Below, piece after piece: positions 32,978 through 43,703 of a stretch of DNA of 64,000 nt (position 1 is its first letter; every line of letters starts with the position of its first letter). The translations under genes were made by a program, and so were the position numbers. Below the pieces are notes generated by a model. It had not been told where the DNA came from and did not search any database. It saw only the letters and a list, made by a program, of their open reading frames with translations. This DNA is from Flaveria trinervia. Taxonomy: Eukaryota; Streptophyta; Magnoliopsida; Asterales; Asteraceae. The stretch covers positions 41,621,701 to 41,685,700 of the forward strand of contig CM046451.1 in assembly GCA_025506515.1 (NCBI GenBank), in the 5' to 3' direction.

Positions 32978-33576
32978 TGTGAAGTCAGCTTGGATCGATA
33001 AACATACGAGCATGTTCTTGACGGAAGGATAAACAGCATCACAAACCAAAAATCAAACAATAATACGAACTATAATTGAATGGTTTCATTGATAAAACCT
33101 AACGATTACAAGCTCGTTACAACATAAGAATCAAGACTCTTGGCAAGGGAAAGATCGAGCATGATCTCCCCTCTCATCTAGCAGCCCTAGGCTCCGGCCA
33201 GACTCCCTCTCAGATCCTTAACCTCTCTACACATTGAAACTGGTATATATAGGCCTCAGCCCATATTAGATGCGACTGGGCCCATTCGTGCGATTGGATC
33301 ATGCGTATGGTTCAATCGTATGACTGGACCATGCATATGGTTCAATCGTACGACTAGACCATACTTATGGTTCAGTCTTACGAATGTCCCAATCGCATCT
33401 CTCAGTCACACGGCTGGTCCATTAGCATGGCTCAGTCGTACGACTAAGTCTTATTCGCATATGCTCCTACAAATGACCCGGTTTCATGTGTTTACAACAT
33501 ATCAGGTGTATTACATTAAGCCTAGACTATTCGACAAGAAACGGATACACTATATATGACTATATATGCTCCAACA
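32978..33576 (-). repeat. NA-1 3' LTR (599 bp)
   Basis: On the minus strand it starts TGTTGGAGCATATATAG and ends GACTTCACA. A TATA-like TATATATA (33243-33250, minus) lies about midway. ATGCG/CGTACGACT words fill 33263-33450. The neighbouring purine-rich CCAATGAGGAATT (33577-33589, read on minus) is the polypurine tract. Confidence 0.85.
33289..33450. repeat. ATGCG / CGTACGACT word array in NA-1 LTR
   Basis: Roughly 20- to 30-bp degenerate units such as CATGCRTATGGTTCAATCGTAYGACT repeat about six times. Confidence 0.8.
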
Positions 33577-34797
33577 AATTCCTCATTGGCCGTCGCTTGT
33601 GAATAGTAGATAACACCTCTTACAATCTTCAGTCAATCTTTGCTCCGGTTGCCAATAGAATTAAACGAAAACCATATTAGCCAACGTCGCCGATCCGTCA
33701 GGTTGCTACAATATCCCTGAAAATGAATTTAGGCACAATAGCTTTCGTTTATTTTGTAGAACACCATCATAGTAGCAAGATTCCCCGTATGACTGATTTT
33801 TCCAGATAATGACATGAACAGTTTTCCATTGCTTCAATCTTCACACAGGCTAACCTGATTAACATCAATACCTGCAGAAATTCCCCCTCACATTCAACAT
33901 ATCCCAATATATAGACATTGTGCTCTTCTGGCGTCTTCACACGGTGTATTGGGCAAAAGGTTGAAGGTTCCAATCCACAGCTGACAATATCAAACAATTA
34001 GCATGCACGTAGATTCATGATCAGAAACCTGCTCACATCATCACTTTTTGATTGCATCTTCAATTTCTCTATTCATGGATTCCCCCTAAGAATAAGAATC
34101 CTCTTTGTGCGGATAGATATAACTTGATTGGCCCATAAATAGTCAGATGCTCCTGACTACCCCACAAAATCAGCATCGACTACTGACATCTTCTCTTCTC
34201 TCTTTCGTGTTCCAATTACATTCACCTATTCTGGAAGTCCGATGAATAATAGGGTATACATCGAACTTATTGACAAAAGAACCTCCGGATGAATATGCTT
34301 TTCTCATCCTCAAATCTGTGCAAGAGGCAGTTCCAGACTCTTTTTTTTGTCTGGAGCAAATGCAGATGAGTCAATGCAAATGGCTCATTCGTGCGATTGA
34401 ACATACGATTGGTCCAGTTACACGACTGAACGTATGACTGGTCCAGTCGTATGAATGGTCCATTCGGATGGTCCAGTCGTACGAATGCTCCATTCGCATG
34501 GCCCAGTCGCATGAACGGGTCTGCACGCAGATTTTTAGATCTGCAGCCGCCAGGGCTGCCCAAAACCCTAATCTGACGAATTTTACATGAACCGAGACAA
34601 AATAGACATCATCAGATTCGAAGGGGTGATGGGAACATGGTTCGAGTGCAATTTTAACATAGAAACACCACACGTAACACGATCTGAGCAAAACATGAAG
34701 AACACGAAGTGGGTTTAACGTCAAGATCTGAAATTTGATGCAGAAATCAAGAGCTCGGGTTGCTAGAATGATTGTTAGATCATTATAGCAATAACCA
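33577..34797 (-). other. NA-1 internal region, no gene
   Basis: 1.2 kb without retroelement protein blocks. Minus-strand frames at 33767-33997 and 34371-34883 have no family features. It includes a second word array (CAGTCGTAYGAATGGTCCATTCG type) at 34366-34515 and a leader-like stretch next to the PBS. Confidence 0.65.
34366..34515. repeat. Second word array in NA-1 interior
   Basis: Repeats of GTCCAGTCGTACGAATGRTCCATTCG type, like the LTR array but located near the PBS, inside the element. Confidence 0.8.
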
Positions 34798-34809
34798 GCT
34801 CTGATACCA
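34798..34809 (-). other. NA-1 primer binding site
   Basis: The plus strand GCTCTGATACCA is the complement of TGGTATCAGAGC. It is two bases from the LTR edge at 34812 and fixes the element's orientation as minus. Confidence 0.9.
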
Positions 34810-34811
34810 AT

Positions 34812-35139
34812 TGTGAAGTCGGCTTGGATCGATAAACATCTAAGCATGTTCTTGATGAAAGGATAAACAACATCACAAACCAAAAGTCAAACAATAATAC
34901 GAACTATAATTGAATGGTTTCATTGATAAAACCTAAGGATTACAAACTCGTTATAACATAAGAATTAAGACTCTTAGCAAGGGGAAGATCGAGCATGATC
35001 TCCCCTCTCATCCGACAGCCCTAGGCTCTGGGCAGACTCCCTCTCAGATCCTTAACCTCTCTACACATTGAAATTGGTATATATAGGCCTTGGCCCATAT
35101 TAGATGCGACTGGACCCACTCGTGCGATTGGACCATGCG
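34812..35139 (-). repeat. NA-1 5' LTR, truncated
   Basis: 328 bp aligning with 32978 to about 33304. It stops in GACCATGCG, where the GYP-2 LTR begins. Confidence 0.88.
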
Positions 35140-35372
35140 ACTACTCAGCTCTTTTGGATGGCATTCTTTTGTTAATGTTTTTTCATCGTAATGCGAACAA
35201 ATGATGTTTTGAAATGAGCGCTTGTATTAACTTGCAAAAACATTTGTAATGATATGAAAAGTTATATTTTATTTATGTTTCCGCTATAATGTTTTCGTAA
35301 GGCAAATGTAATTATAATGTTTTATTTTCAATGAATGACCAACTGTGAGGTCTCTAGGAACGGGGCCTTACA
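35140..35372 (+). repeat. GYP-2 5' LTR stub
   Basis: Aligns with the last 233 or so bases of the 3' LTR (from about 42314), CTACTCAGCTCTTTTGG to GGGGCCTTACA. The first 2 kb are missing. Confidence 0.92.
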
Positions 35373-35374
35373 AG

Positions 35375-35389
35375 TTGGTATCAGAGCCA
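35375..35389 (+). other. GYP-2 primer binding site
   Basis: TTGGTATCAGAGCCA, perfect initiator tRNA-Met type, two bases after the LTR end. Confidence 0.92.
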
Positions 35390-35724
35390 GAGTTTAAGTG
35401 AAATGGGTAAATTTTCAAAATAAACCTTAACTTAAACTGAGAATGGGACAGAATGGGAATGGGATGCCAATCTGAGTAGCTGCGTGCCATCAAGTATTTT
35501 CATAATGTTAACCGGTTATATGCGTATGGTATGTGGTTATGTGCTCTTAGTATATTTAGATACTGATTAAGTCAGGAGAGGAGATGCTTGGGGTATGAAG
35601 AGTAAAGTAAGTGGCTAATCACAACTAGCCACTATAATTAGGGACTTACTATACTTGACATAAACTGAGTTATTACCTTGAATGACCGCGTTAGTGTTTG
35701 AATCTTATAGTGTGCTTTTAGAGG
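35390..35724. other. GYP-2 leader
   Basis: Untranslated sequence between the PBS and the gag ATG. Nothing else is seen. Confidence 0.7.
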
Positions 35725-37216
35725 ATGGCTGGCGGTGGATCTTCCAAAGCCTCTCGTGGTGGGGGTCACGGTGCTGCTCCGCGACCCAAGAGAGGGAGAC
35801 CCAGAGTCAAGAAAGTGGTTCATGAAGAACCACAGACCCCTCATCCAGAGGGAGGCGACGAGAGCGCCAATCTGAGAGCCTTAGTAAAGGAGGCTGTGGT
35901 GGAAGAGGTTCATCAGGTCATGCAGACGATTCTGCCGTCTGTGGTGACCGAAGTGATCAAGGCAGTAAGGGATGGGAAAGAAAGGAGAGGAACAGGTCAT
36001 CGGGGGGACGAGAGCAACCAGAGCTGGAAACGATTCTCTCTGATGATGAGGAGGAAGAAGAGGAGCGTGCGCCGGAGGCGACTAGAGGCTGTTACTATGG
36101 GGCGCTTATGAGATGCAAGCCCCCTACTTCGATGGAAATGGCACTGTTGCAGCTGCTCACTGGTGGGTGAAGGAAATGGAGGTTGTTCTCGATATTAGCG
36201 AGTGCCGGGAATACCAAAAGGTGAAGTTCGCTACCCACTCTTTTGTGGATTCGGCTTTGTGCTGGTGGGACAACATTGTCCAAGCCGAGGGTAGCAGGGC
36301 CATCGGGATGATGAGATAGTCTAAGCTGAAAAAGTTGGTGATTGAAGATTTTTGACCTCGTCGGGAAATGGACAAGGTCGAAAGGGAGTTCCTGCAACTA
36401 GAGGCGGGAACTATGATGCACCAGCAATACACCATGAAATTCAATGAGATGGCACGTCTGGTGCTGGATCAAGTGACACCTCTGTCTCGATAAATCAAGA
36501 GGTACATTCAAGGTTTGCCAGCGGATATTCGCAGGCACATGATCGCTGCCCGGCCGAGTACGTTTAGGTCGGCAGTGGATTTGGCAGGGAGACTATATGA
36601 TGAGAAGACGGTGGTGGTAAATGAAGGTGGAAAGAAGAATGGTGGTGATCGAAACTGGCAGGGGAAAAGGTTTGGTCAGGGTAATGCTTCGACGGGTAAC
36701 AAGAAGGCACGGGTAAACGACCGCCGTGTGGTTGCATCGGGTGCGGGTATAAGGAAGTGTGATAGGTGTGGGAGAGAACATAGCGGGGAATGCAGGCTGG
36801 GGTTGAATGTATGCTTCAAATATGGGAAGCCGGGGCATATAGCCAAGGACTGGCGTACGGTCCGGTGTTTTAACTATGGCATGGAGGGCCACGTGAACAA
36901 GGATTGTAAGAAGCCCAGGGCTAAGAGTTCAGGAGCGAAGAAGGCTGGAGGAGAAGGACAGAAGGCAAGTGCCCGAGCTTTCACGATGACTCGGGAGGAG
37001 GCTAGGACAGACCCCGACGTGGTGTCAGGTATGTTTCTAGTAAACCAAACTCTTCCATCTGTGTTGTTTGATTCTGGTGCTAGTAGGAGTTTCAATTCTG
37101 CTGCCTTTTGTGCTAAGTTTCCCGGTAAGAGTAGATGTATTGATGAGCCCTTCAAGGTAGAAACTGGCATAGGTAAGTCTACAAGGATTTCTAAGATTAT
37201 AGAAGGTTTGACATAG
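35725..37216 (+). pseudogene. gag: GYP-2 gag and protease
   Basis: The ATG at 35725 gives a basic N-terminus (KASRGGGHG...KRGRPRVKK) and a helix EAVVEEVHQVMQTILPSVV. After a frameshift near 36090 the capsid core reads APYFDGNGTVAAAHWWVKEMEVV and SALCWWDNI, with stops at 36317-36319, 36352 and 36491. From 36515 it is open to 37216, with two damaged knuckles. One is CFKYGKPGHIAKDW (second Cys to Tyr, fourth to Trp; 36812-36853). The other is CFNYGMEGHVNKDC (second Cys to Tyr; 36866-36907). Protease SVLFDSGAS has Asp-Ser-Gly at 37070-37078. Confidence 0.9.
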
Positions 37217-38270
37217 AACTAGACGGTCATAAGTTTCCTGTTAGACCATTCGTGATGACCTTAGGCGGTTTTGATGTAGTCCTAGAATGGATTGGTTGGC
37301 GGACTACGAAACGAATATTGTGTGTCGCAAGAAGATGATCCGATTGACAGCACCTGACGGGGATAAGGTGATGGTTTATGGCGATCGAGTCGCGACGATC
37401 CCGAAAGTGATTTCGATGGCAGTGGCGGGAAAGTGCATGAGGTGTGGATGTAGTGCCTACTGGCCTAAGTAAAGGATGTGGACGTGCCAACACTATAACT
37501 ATCTGATGTACCAATTGTGTGTGACTTTTCAGATGTGTTTCCAGAAAATTTACCAGGTGTGCCCCAGGACCGTGGGGTTGAGTTTCGGATTGACTTGATA
37601 CCAGGTGCCCAACCGGTAGCTAAGGCACCGAATCGGTTGGCTCCGACTAAGATTAAAGAGTTAATCGAGTAGTTGCAAGAGCTGCTCGATAAGGGGTTCA
37701 TTAGACCGAGTATCTCTCCCTGGGTGCCCCGGTCCTGTTTGTGAAGAAGAAAGACGGTAGTATGAGGATGTGCATTGACTACCGCGAGCTGAACAAGTTG
37801 ACGGTGAAGAACCGATACCCCTTACCAAGAATAGATGATTTGTTTGACCAGCTTCAGGGTGCCAATTGGTTTTCAAGGATAGACCTTCGATCTGGTTACC
37901 ATCAGTTGAAGGTGAAGGAGCAGGATATCCCTAAAACAACTTTTCGTACGCGCTACGGTCACTACGAGTTCTTGTCATGTCCTTTGGTTTGATCAATGCG
38001 CCAGCTTCTTTTATGGATCTGATGAACCATGTGTGTCGGCCTATGTTGGATAAATCAGTGATTGTGTTTATTGATGATGTCGTGATTTATTCGAAGAGTG
38101 AGATTGAGCATGCCAGTCACATTCGGGAGGTTCTGGAGACATTAAGAAGGGAGAAGTTGTATGCAAAATTCTCCAAGTGCATGTTTTTGTTACGTGAAGT
38201 TCAGTTCTTGGGTCATGTGGTGAATCCCGACAGGATTATGGTGACCCGGCTAAGGTGTAGGCAGTGATGC
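37217..38270 (+). pseudogene. pol: GYP-2 reverse transcriptase
   Basis: A degenerate protease end and linker (37217-37740, with a VCDFSDVFPENLPG-like block near 37520 and stops) lead to RT. An open frame from 37741 gives KKKDGSMRMCIDYRELNK, NRYPLPRIDDLFDQLQGA and FSRIDLRSGYHQLKV (first catalytic Asp). A one-base shift at about 37980 follows, then FGLINAPASFMDLM and intact FIDD at 38067-38078. KFSKCMFLLREVQFLGHVV closes the domain before another frameshift at about 38240. All three RT carboxylates remain. Confidence 0.92.
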
Positions 38271-39680
38271 AATGGAAGTCTCCAAAGACGCCATCCGAGA
38301 TTCATAGTTTCTTGGGGTTGGCAGGGTATTATCGAAGGTTCATTCAGGACTTTTCCAAGATCACTTCTCCACTGACCAAGTTGACCCAAAAGGATGTAAA
38401 GTTTATATGGGGTCAAGCTCAAGAACAGGCGTTCGAGGAGTTAAATGTGAGGTTGACTCAAGCTCCAGTCTTGTCATTACCCGAAGGTTATAGCCTATGC
38501 ATCCCGACAGTTGAAAGTTCATGAGGTCAACTACCCTACTCATGACTTGGAGCTAGCAGGCGTGGTCTTTTCACTAAAGATTTGGAGGCACTATCTGTAC
38601 GGGACGAAGTGCACCATTTTCACTGACCACAAGAGCTTGAAGTACTTCTTCCAGCAAAAAGATCTAAACATAAGGCAGAGAAGATGGTTGGAGCTCATAA
38701 AAGATTATGATTGTGAGATCCATTATCATTCGGTCAAAGCCAACGTGGTGGCTGATGCTCTTAGCCGAAAGGAGAGGCCCGAGCCAATTCGGGTGAAAGC
38801 ATATCAACTGATCATGACCTCTGATGTAATGAAGCAAGTCAAGGAGTTTCAAGATGAGGCATTAAAAGAAGATCATCTAAACTCTGAAAGGATGAGAGGT
38901 CTGGTTGGGGAATTGGGTGAAAACACACTTGGTGTAAGAACTCGATTTGGACGGGTGTGGATTCCTCATTTTAGGGATCTACGTGTGAGGATTTTGGATG
39001 AAGCTCACAAGACTCGATACTCCATTCATCCTGGTGCCACAAAGATGTATCATGATATGAAGAAAGATTATTGGTGGTCGGGTATGAAGCGTGACGTGGT
39101 GGAGTATGTGAGTAAGTGCCTTACTTGTTTGCAAGTGAAGGCCGAACATCAGAAGCCGTATGGGAAGATCCAACCTTTGGATATACTGGAATGGAAGTGG
39201 GAGCACATCACCATGGATTTCATTACAAAGCTACCACCTACTCCGAAGGGGTATGATGCCATATGGATGATTGTTGACCGTTTGACGAAGAGTGCTCACT
39301 TCCTACCGATCCACAAGACATATTCATCCGAGAGGTTGGCTGACCTGTTCATCATAGAGATTGTAACTCGTCATGGTATGCCGGTGTCCAGTGTGTCTGA
39401 TCGTGACACCCGGTTTACATCTAAATTCTGGAAGAAATTCCACGATGCTACGGGGACGAGGTACATATTAGCACGGCTTATCATCCCCAAACTGATGGTC
39501 AGAAAGGACCATTCAGACACTAGAAGACATGCTTCGGCATGTGTGATTGATTTTGGGGGAAGTTGGGATGACCACTTACCGTTAGCTGAATTCTCGTACA
39601 ACAACAGCTATCATGCCAGCATTAGTATGCCACCATACGAGATGCTATACGGTAGGAGATGCAGAACACCCATTTGTTAG
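38264..39680 (+). pseudogene. pol: GYP-2 RNase H and integrase core
   Basis: SEIHSFLGLAGYYRRFI near 38300 closes RT. The RNase H start is deleted: at about 38484 the reading jumps from LSLPEG to the VIAYASRQLK block, losing roughly 20-30 residues with the first catalytic Asp. The frame from 38511 is then open for 389 codons. It contains THDLELAGVVFSLKIW, TDHKSLKYFF and NVVADALSRKE. The IN zinc domain is HPGATKMYHDMKKDYWW...CLTCLQVKAEHQKP, and the catalytic core ITMDFITKLPP (first Asp near 39215) and VSDRDTRFTSKFW (second Asp). A frameshift near 39470 spoils the Glu block. The frame ends at TAG 39678. Confidence 0.9.
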
Positions 39681-40274
39681 GGTGATATTGGTCAAAAGGA
39701 ATCGGGGAGCGTCGAGGTCATTGAGGCTATGACCGAGAAGCTTGATAAGATTAAAGCCTTCATGAAGGCAGCTAAAGATAGGCAGAAGTCGTATGCCGAT
39801 AGACGATGCAGACCGATCGAGTTCCAGGTGGGTGACCGGGTTATGTTAAAGGTCTCACCATGGAAGGGTATTATCTGGTTCAGGAAGCGGGGCAAGTTGA
39901 GCCCAAGATATATAGGCCCTTTCCGAATCATTGCTCGAGTATGAGAGGTGGCCTATAGGTTGGAATTGCCGGATGAGTTAAGTGGGATTCACCCGACATT
40001 CCATGTATCTCATCTGAGAAAGTGTTTAGCTGATGAAGACATGATTGTTCCACTAGAGGATATCGAAGTAGACGAAAGGCTTAATTATGTGGAGCAACCA
40101 GTGGCAATCATCGATCATAAAGAGAAGAGGCTGAGAAATAAAGTGGTTCCTCTTGTGCATGTACAGTGGAAGCACAGGAAGGGATCCGAGTCTACATGGG
40201 AGACTGAGGAGGAGATAGGCAGCATTATCCTCATCTGTTCAAGGAATAACAGGTTTCGGGGACGAAACCTATAT
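39681..40274 (+). pseudogene. pol: GYP-2 integrase C-terminus and chromodomain
   Basis: Frames 39729-39944 and 39948-40343 give KDRQKSYADRR, GDRVMLKVSPWKG, PRYIGPFRI, then HPTFHVSHLRKCLADED and the chromodomain VVPLVHVQWKHRKGSESTWETEEE (40144-40215). A single TGA (39942-39944) separates the frames. Chromodomains of this type are thought to steer insertion to heterochromatin. Confidence 0.92.
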
Positions 40275-40288
40275 AAGGGGGGTGGACT
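40275..40288 (+). other. GYP-2 polypurine tract
   Basis: AAGGGGGGTGGACT directly before TGTAACACC. Confidence 0.88.
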
Positions 40289-40958
40289 TGTAACACCTGG
40301 TTATTTCTTAAAAAGAAAAAAAAGAATAATAGATGAAGAATAAAAGAAAGAAAAAAGCAATAACACCCAAGTAGAGAGATTAAAAGTGTAGAAATGACAA
40401 AAATTTTTGAAAAGTTGGTGTAAAGGTGGGCATGGCTGCCCACCCTCCTTTCACATCACTCTCATTCGGACTTTAGAGAGAGAAAGACAAGAGGAGAGCA
40501 GAAACTCTCGGTTTGAAGAAGAGAAGAAGAAGAAGTGAATGAATTCAAGGTAAGAACTCATGGTTTTAAGTGTTTACGACGGGTTTTATCCCGGTTACAT
40601 GCTTATGTGCTTATGTGTTTGTGTATGTGCTCGGGTGTGTGTGTGTGTGTGTGTGTTGGTGTTGTTTTTAGGTGTTTGAACTCATTGCAAGCGGGTTAGA
40701 AAGGAAGAAACCCCCAAGTTGCATCAGGTGAGTTCTAGACCCTGGTTTTTACTTGTTTTAAACTATCTTTGGGGCTGAAAACGTATTAAATGATTTTACA
40801 AAGCTTATGTATGTTTACCCGTATGTAATGTGCATGTTGGATGTTGGTTCTTGAATGCTTATAGGTTTTTCATGTTTAGAATAGCCATATTAAGCTTAGA
40901 ACATATGGGTTTGATGATTGGGTTTGAAAACATACTAGAAACATGTCACACAGAAGGT

Positions 40959-41381
40959 CCATGCGCCTAGATAAGGCTCATGCGCCTGAAAATGTCTTAG
41001 AAGGAATTGTGTAATTCATGCGCCTAAACAGTAGCCCATGCGCCTAAGATTGCCGTAGAAATGTTTAAGTACAGCTCATGCGCCTGAACAGTGGTCCATG
41101 CGCCTAGAAATATTAGTCAGATGACTAAGTGTAGGGCCATGCGCCCCAATAGTGCTCATGCACCCAAGTGGCCCATGCGCCTAAGTGTTCATACGCCTGA
41201 ATAGTACCCATGCGCCTAGAATTTGGCTGGAATTGACTAAGTGTCCAGACGTCCAGGATTCCCCATACGCCTAAGCACTCATGCGCCTGCATAGTGCCCA
41301 TGCGCCTAAGTGTTCCCCATGCGCCTACATAGTGTCCATGCGCCTGCCGCCCATGTGCCTTCATAGTGCCCATGCGCCTAA
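40959..41381 (+). repeat. CATGCGCCTAAG minisatellite in GYP-2 LTR
   Basis: I count 14 exact ATGCGCC words plus four one-base variants (e.g. ATACGCC, ATGTGCC, ATGCACC), spaced irregularly by about 16-45 bp and usually preceded by CC or CT. Confidence 0.9.
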
Positions 41382-41758
41382 GGACTTAGAATATTTTTTG
41401 AGTTTTAGGGAAAAAGTGTAATGTAGGCTTTGACTTGGTAGATTCCTGGGAGCTATGTAAGTTGACTTTTTGAAGTCATTTATGTTGTGATAATGTGATG
41501 TATGATGTGATGTATGATTGTATGATATGTTTATGTTCCTTATTATGATGTATGATTATCTTTCTTATGGCTCTACGTGTGATGTTAATGAATGAATGAA
41601 GTATTATGTAACGTAAAGTGAAAGATAAAGGAAAGAGGAACATGAAATAAGAATGCATGCATTAATGAGTAATGAAAGTAGAGATAGTCTTGTAAGCATG
41701 GCATGTACATCGGGGTCTTTCTTTGTGATTGACCATTTGCATAGAACTATTGCTGCAT

Positions 41759-42062
41759 ACCTTAGGTACTGTGACCACGAGGTGCGATGCACCGTTATAG
41801 AAGGTCTATGATAGGCCTAGGTCCAGAACCACGAACAGAAAGGTATTGATTATGGCAATGGTAAACCTACATTCATACCTTAAGTACTGTGACCACGAGG
41901 TGCGATACACCGTTATAGAAGGTCTATGAGAGGCCTAGGTCCAGAACCACGAACAGAAAGGTAGTGCATAGTAAACCTAAATCTTACCCTAGGTACTGTG
42001 ACCACAAGGTGCGATGCACCGTTATAGAAGGTCTATGATAGGCCTAGGTCCAGTACCATGAA
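41759..42062 (+). repeat. Three tandem copies of an approximately 115-bp unit in GYP-2 LTR
   Basis: Units start at about 41759, 41877 and 41986 (spacing 118 and 109) with the core GGTCTATGAKAGGCCTAGGTC and AGGTGCGATRCACCG. AGGTGCGAT-GCACCG is itself partly inverted. Confidence 0.9.
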
Positions 42063-42551
42063 CAGAAGGGAAAGGTTTATGGTTGTCAGAAAGGAAAAGT
42101 AAGGCATGAAAGATTAAAGAAGATAATGATGATATTATCTATGTACGTATGAACACGAATGAATGAAGAGTATAGTATGATTTTGAAAGGAAGTAAAGAA
42201 CGGTTTTACGAAAGAAACGTATGTTTTATTTATAAAACTAGAACTCACTCAGCAACACTGACTTTTATACATTTTCAGTTGGCAGGTAAATGTTGTTAGG
42301 ATGGCACGAGGCGGCTACTCAGCTCTTTTGGATGGCATTCTTTTGTTAATATTTTTGCATTGTAATGCGAACGAATGATGTTTTGAAATGAACGCTTGTA
42401 TTAACTTGCAAAAACATTTGTAATGATATGAAAAGTTATATTTTATTTATGTTTCCACTGCAATCTTTTCGTAAGGAAAATGTAATTATAATGTTTTATT
42501 TTCAATGAATGATCAACTGTGAGGTCTTCGGGAACGGAGCCTTACACCTGG

Positions 42552-43528
42552 TGACCTGATGATGATCATATCTTAGCTCTCAAAAGAATCTTATGTGATC
42601 AATTGTATATTATCTTGAGCTTATACATCATTGCATTAATAAGATGCCAAATGCATCTCAAGATAGAACTTATAACTTAAAGTACATAGTTCTTGAGTGT
42701 GAAAAAGTGATGATTTGACTTACAAAGGGAGAACAAAATCTTTGTGAATTAAATGTGAAGCCCATAACACTTATTTCCAAATCAATATGAAAACATGATA
42801 ATTAGCATGCCTAGTTGATACATGAGTTCTTGTATGGATTTAGTGGACAATATACTTGCAATCAAAACTTTGTTTAGGTATCAATTCAACAAAATAATTC
42901 ATCAGGAAGAGGCTTAGTGCTATAGTATGATCCTATCATATGTGTATATATGTCTGATCATCATCATACATTTACAAATCATGTTATTCCTCTTAAAGAA
43001 ATTTATGATAAATGCTTAAATTCACCATTAATCACAAATTTAGGGGGAGTAGAATTCATGAAGTTAAGTTTCTCAATCAGCAGCATTGTCTATCTCATCA
43101 TCAATATGAAGGAATAGGAAACTGAGCATCATCTTAGCTACTGGATACATGAGAATTTTATTAAAATCCTTTTAAACTTTCTTGTGCTAAATTGCCATGT
43201 ATACAAAGTCTACAAGGTCCTAAAGCAATAAATGGTTCTAACCAATGGACTTGGATCATACATTCAACAATATTTCTCTGCATTGTGCATCAGCAGAAGC
43301 TATAGTGCCATCTTAAGCATCAGCAGAAGCTACAATGTGGAAAACTTAAATGTTTATCCATAGATTGGTAAACTACGGATGAATAAAGATCAACAAATAT
43401 AATTTCAGTTTGATAATCTGTGAAAATTTACACTTCATCAGCAGATGTTGTTGATCCGTAGACGTTCTACGGAAGAATACGTTGAGGGTCCTATTTAATT
43501 AATGAGATAAATTTAATGTGTCTGAGAG
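42552..43528 (+). other. COP-C stretch between gag hinge and aORF; pol absent
   Basis: No PR, IN, RT or RNase H block in any frame. At 42640-42740 a weak helical reading (LKYIVLECEKVMI, TKGEQNLCELN) looks like more gag hinge. A purine run TAGGGGGAGTAGAA lies at 43041-43054. CTACGGAAGAA and similar words at 43370-43480 match the COP-C LTR U3. Two CATCAGCAGAAGCTA repeats occur near 43288 and 43318. Confidence 0.6.
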
Positions 43529-43535
43529 TATAAAT
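43529..43535 (+). promoter_or_regulatory. TATA-like box before the COP-C extra ORF
   Basis: GAGTATAAATGATG: TATAAAT lies 289 bp before the ATG at 43818 (175 bp of leader once the 43704-43817 intron is removed). As in COP-B, LTR-like words lie just upstream (43370-43480). Confidence 0.4.
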
Positions 43536-43703
43536 GATGCAGTCTGACTTCTCAAATTCATTATTCGCTTTTTAGCTCATTTTTCAGACCTAGAAAAACT
43601 CACTCTCAACAAACTTTTCCCTCCTCCATAGCATTTAAAATTTTACCACATCAAAACATTAAACAAACATATATATCTGTGTCCCTAATCTGCTGTTATT
43701 AAG

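Larger units (their letters stand above)
32978..35139 (-). mobile_element. NA-1: non-autonomous LTR element, right end truncated
   Basis: Minus-strand element with its 3' LTR at 32978-33576, an internal region of about 1.2 kb, a PBS at 34798-34809 and a truncated 5' LTR at 34812-35139. The two LTRs align from TGTGAAGTCRGCTTGG onward. The internal region has no gag or pol blocks, so it was non-autonomous or had already lost them. The 5' LTR breaks off inside its ATGCG-word region, where GYP-2 LTR sequence begins. GAAGT (32973-32977) would be the left target-site copy; its partner is deleted. Confidence 0.85.
35140..42546 (+). mobile_element. GYP-2: Tekay-like gypsy element, 5' LTR mostly deleted
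   Basis: Same LTR family as SOLO-1. Parts: 5' LTR stub (35140-35372), PBS, gag (35725-37216), PR and RT (37020-38270), RNase H and IN (38264-39680), chromodomain (39948-40240), PPT and a full 3' LTR (40289-42546). CCTGG (42547-42551) would be the right target copy; the left was lost with the deletion at 35139/35140. Confidence 0.92.
40289..42546 (+). repeat. GYP-2 3' LTR
   Basis: 2258 bp, TGTAACACC to GAGCCTTACA. It contains two splice-donor-like motifs (AAGGTAAG 40547, AGGTGAGTT 40726), a (GT)n run near 40636-40654, the ATGCGCC array (40959-41381) and a tandem repeat of about 115 bp (41759-42062). Confidence 0.93.

Noticed and set aside
33767..34883. Possible gene on the minus strand within NA-1
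   Set aside because: No start context, no known blocks, and overlap with word arrays and primer-site leader sequence.
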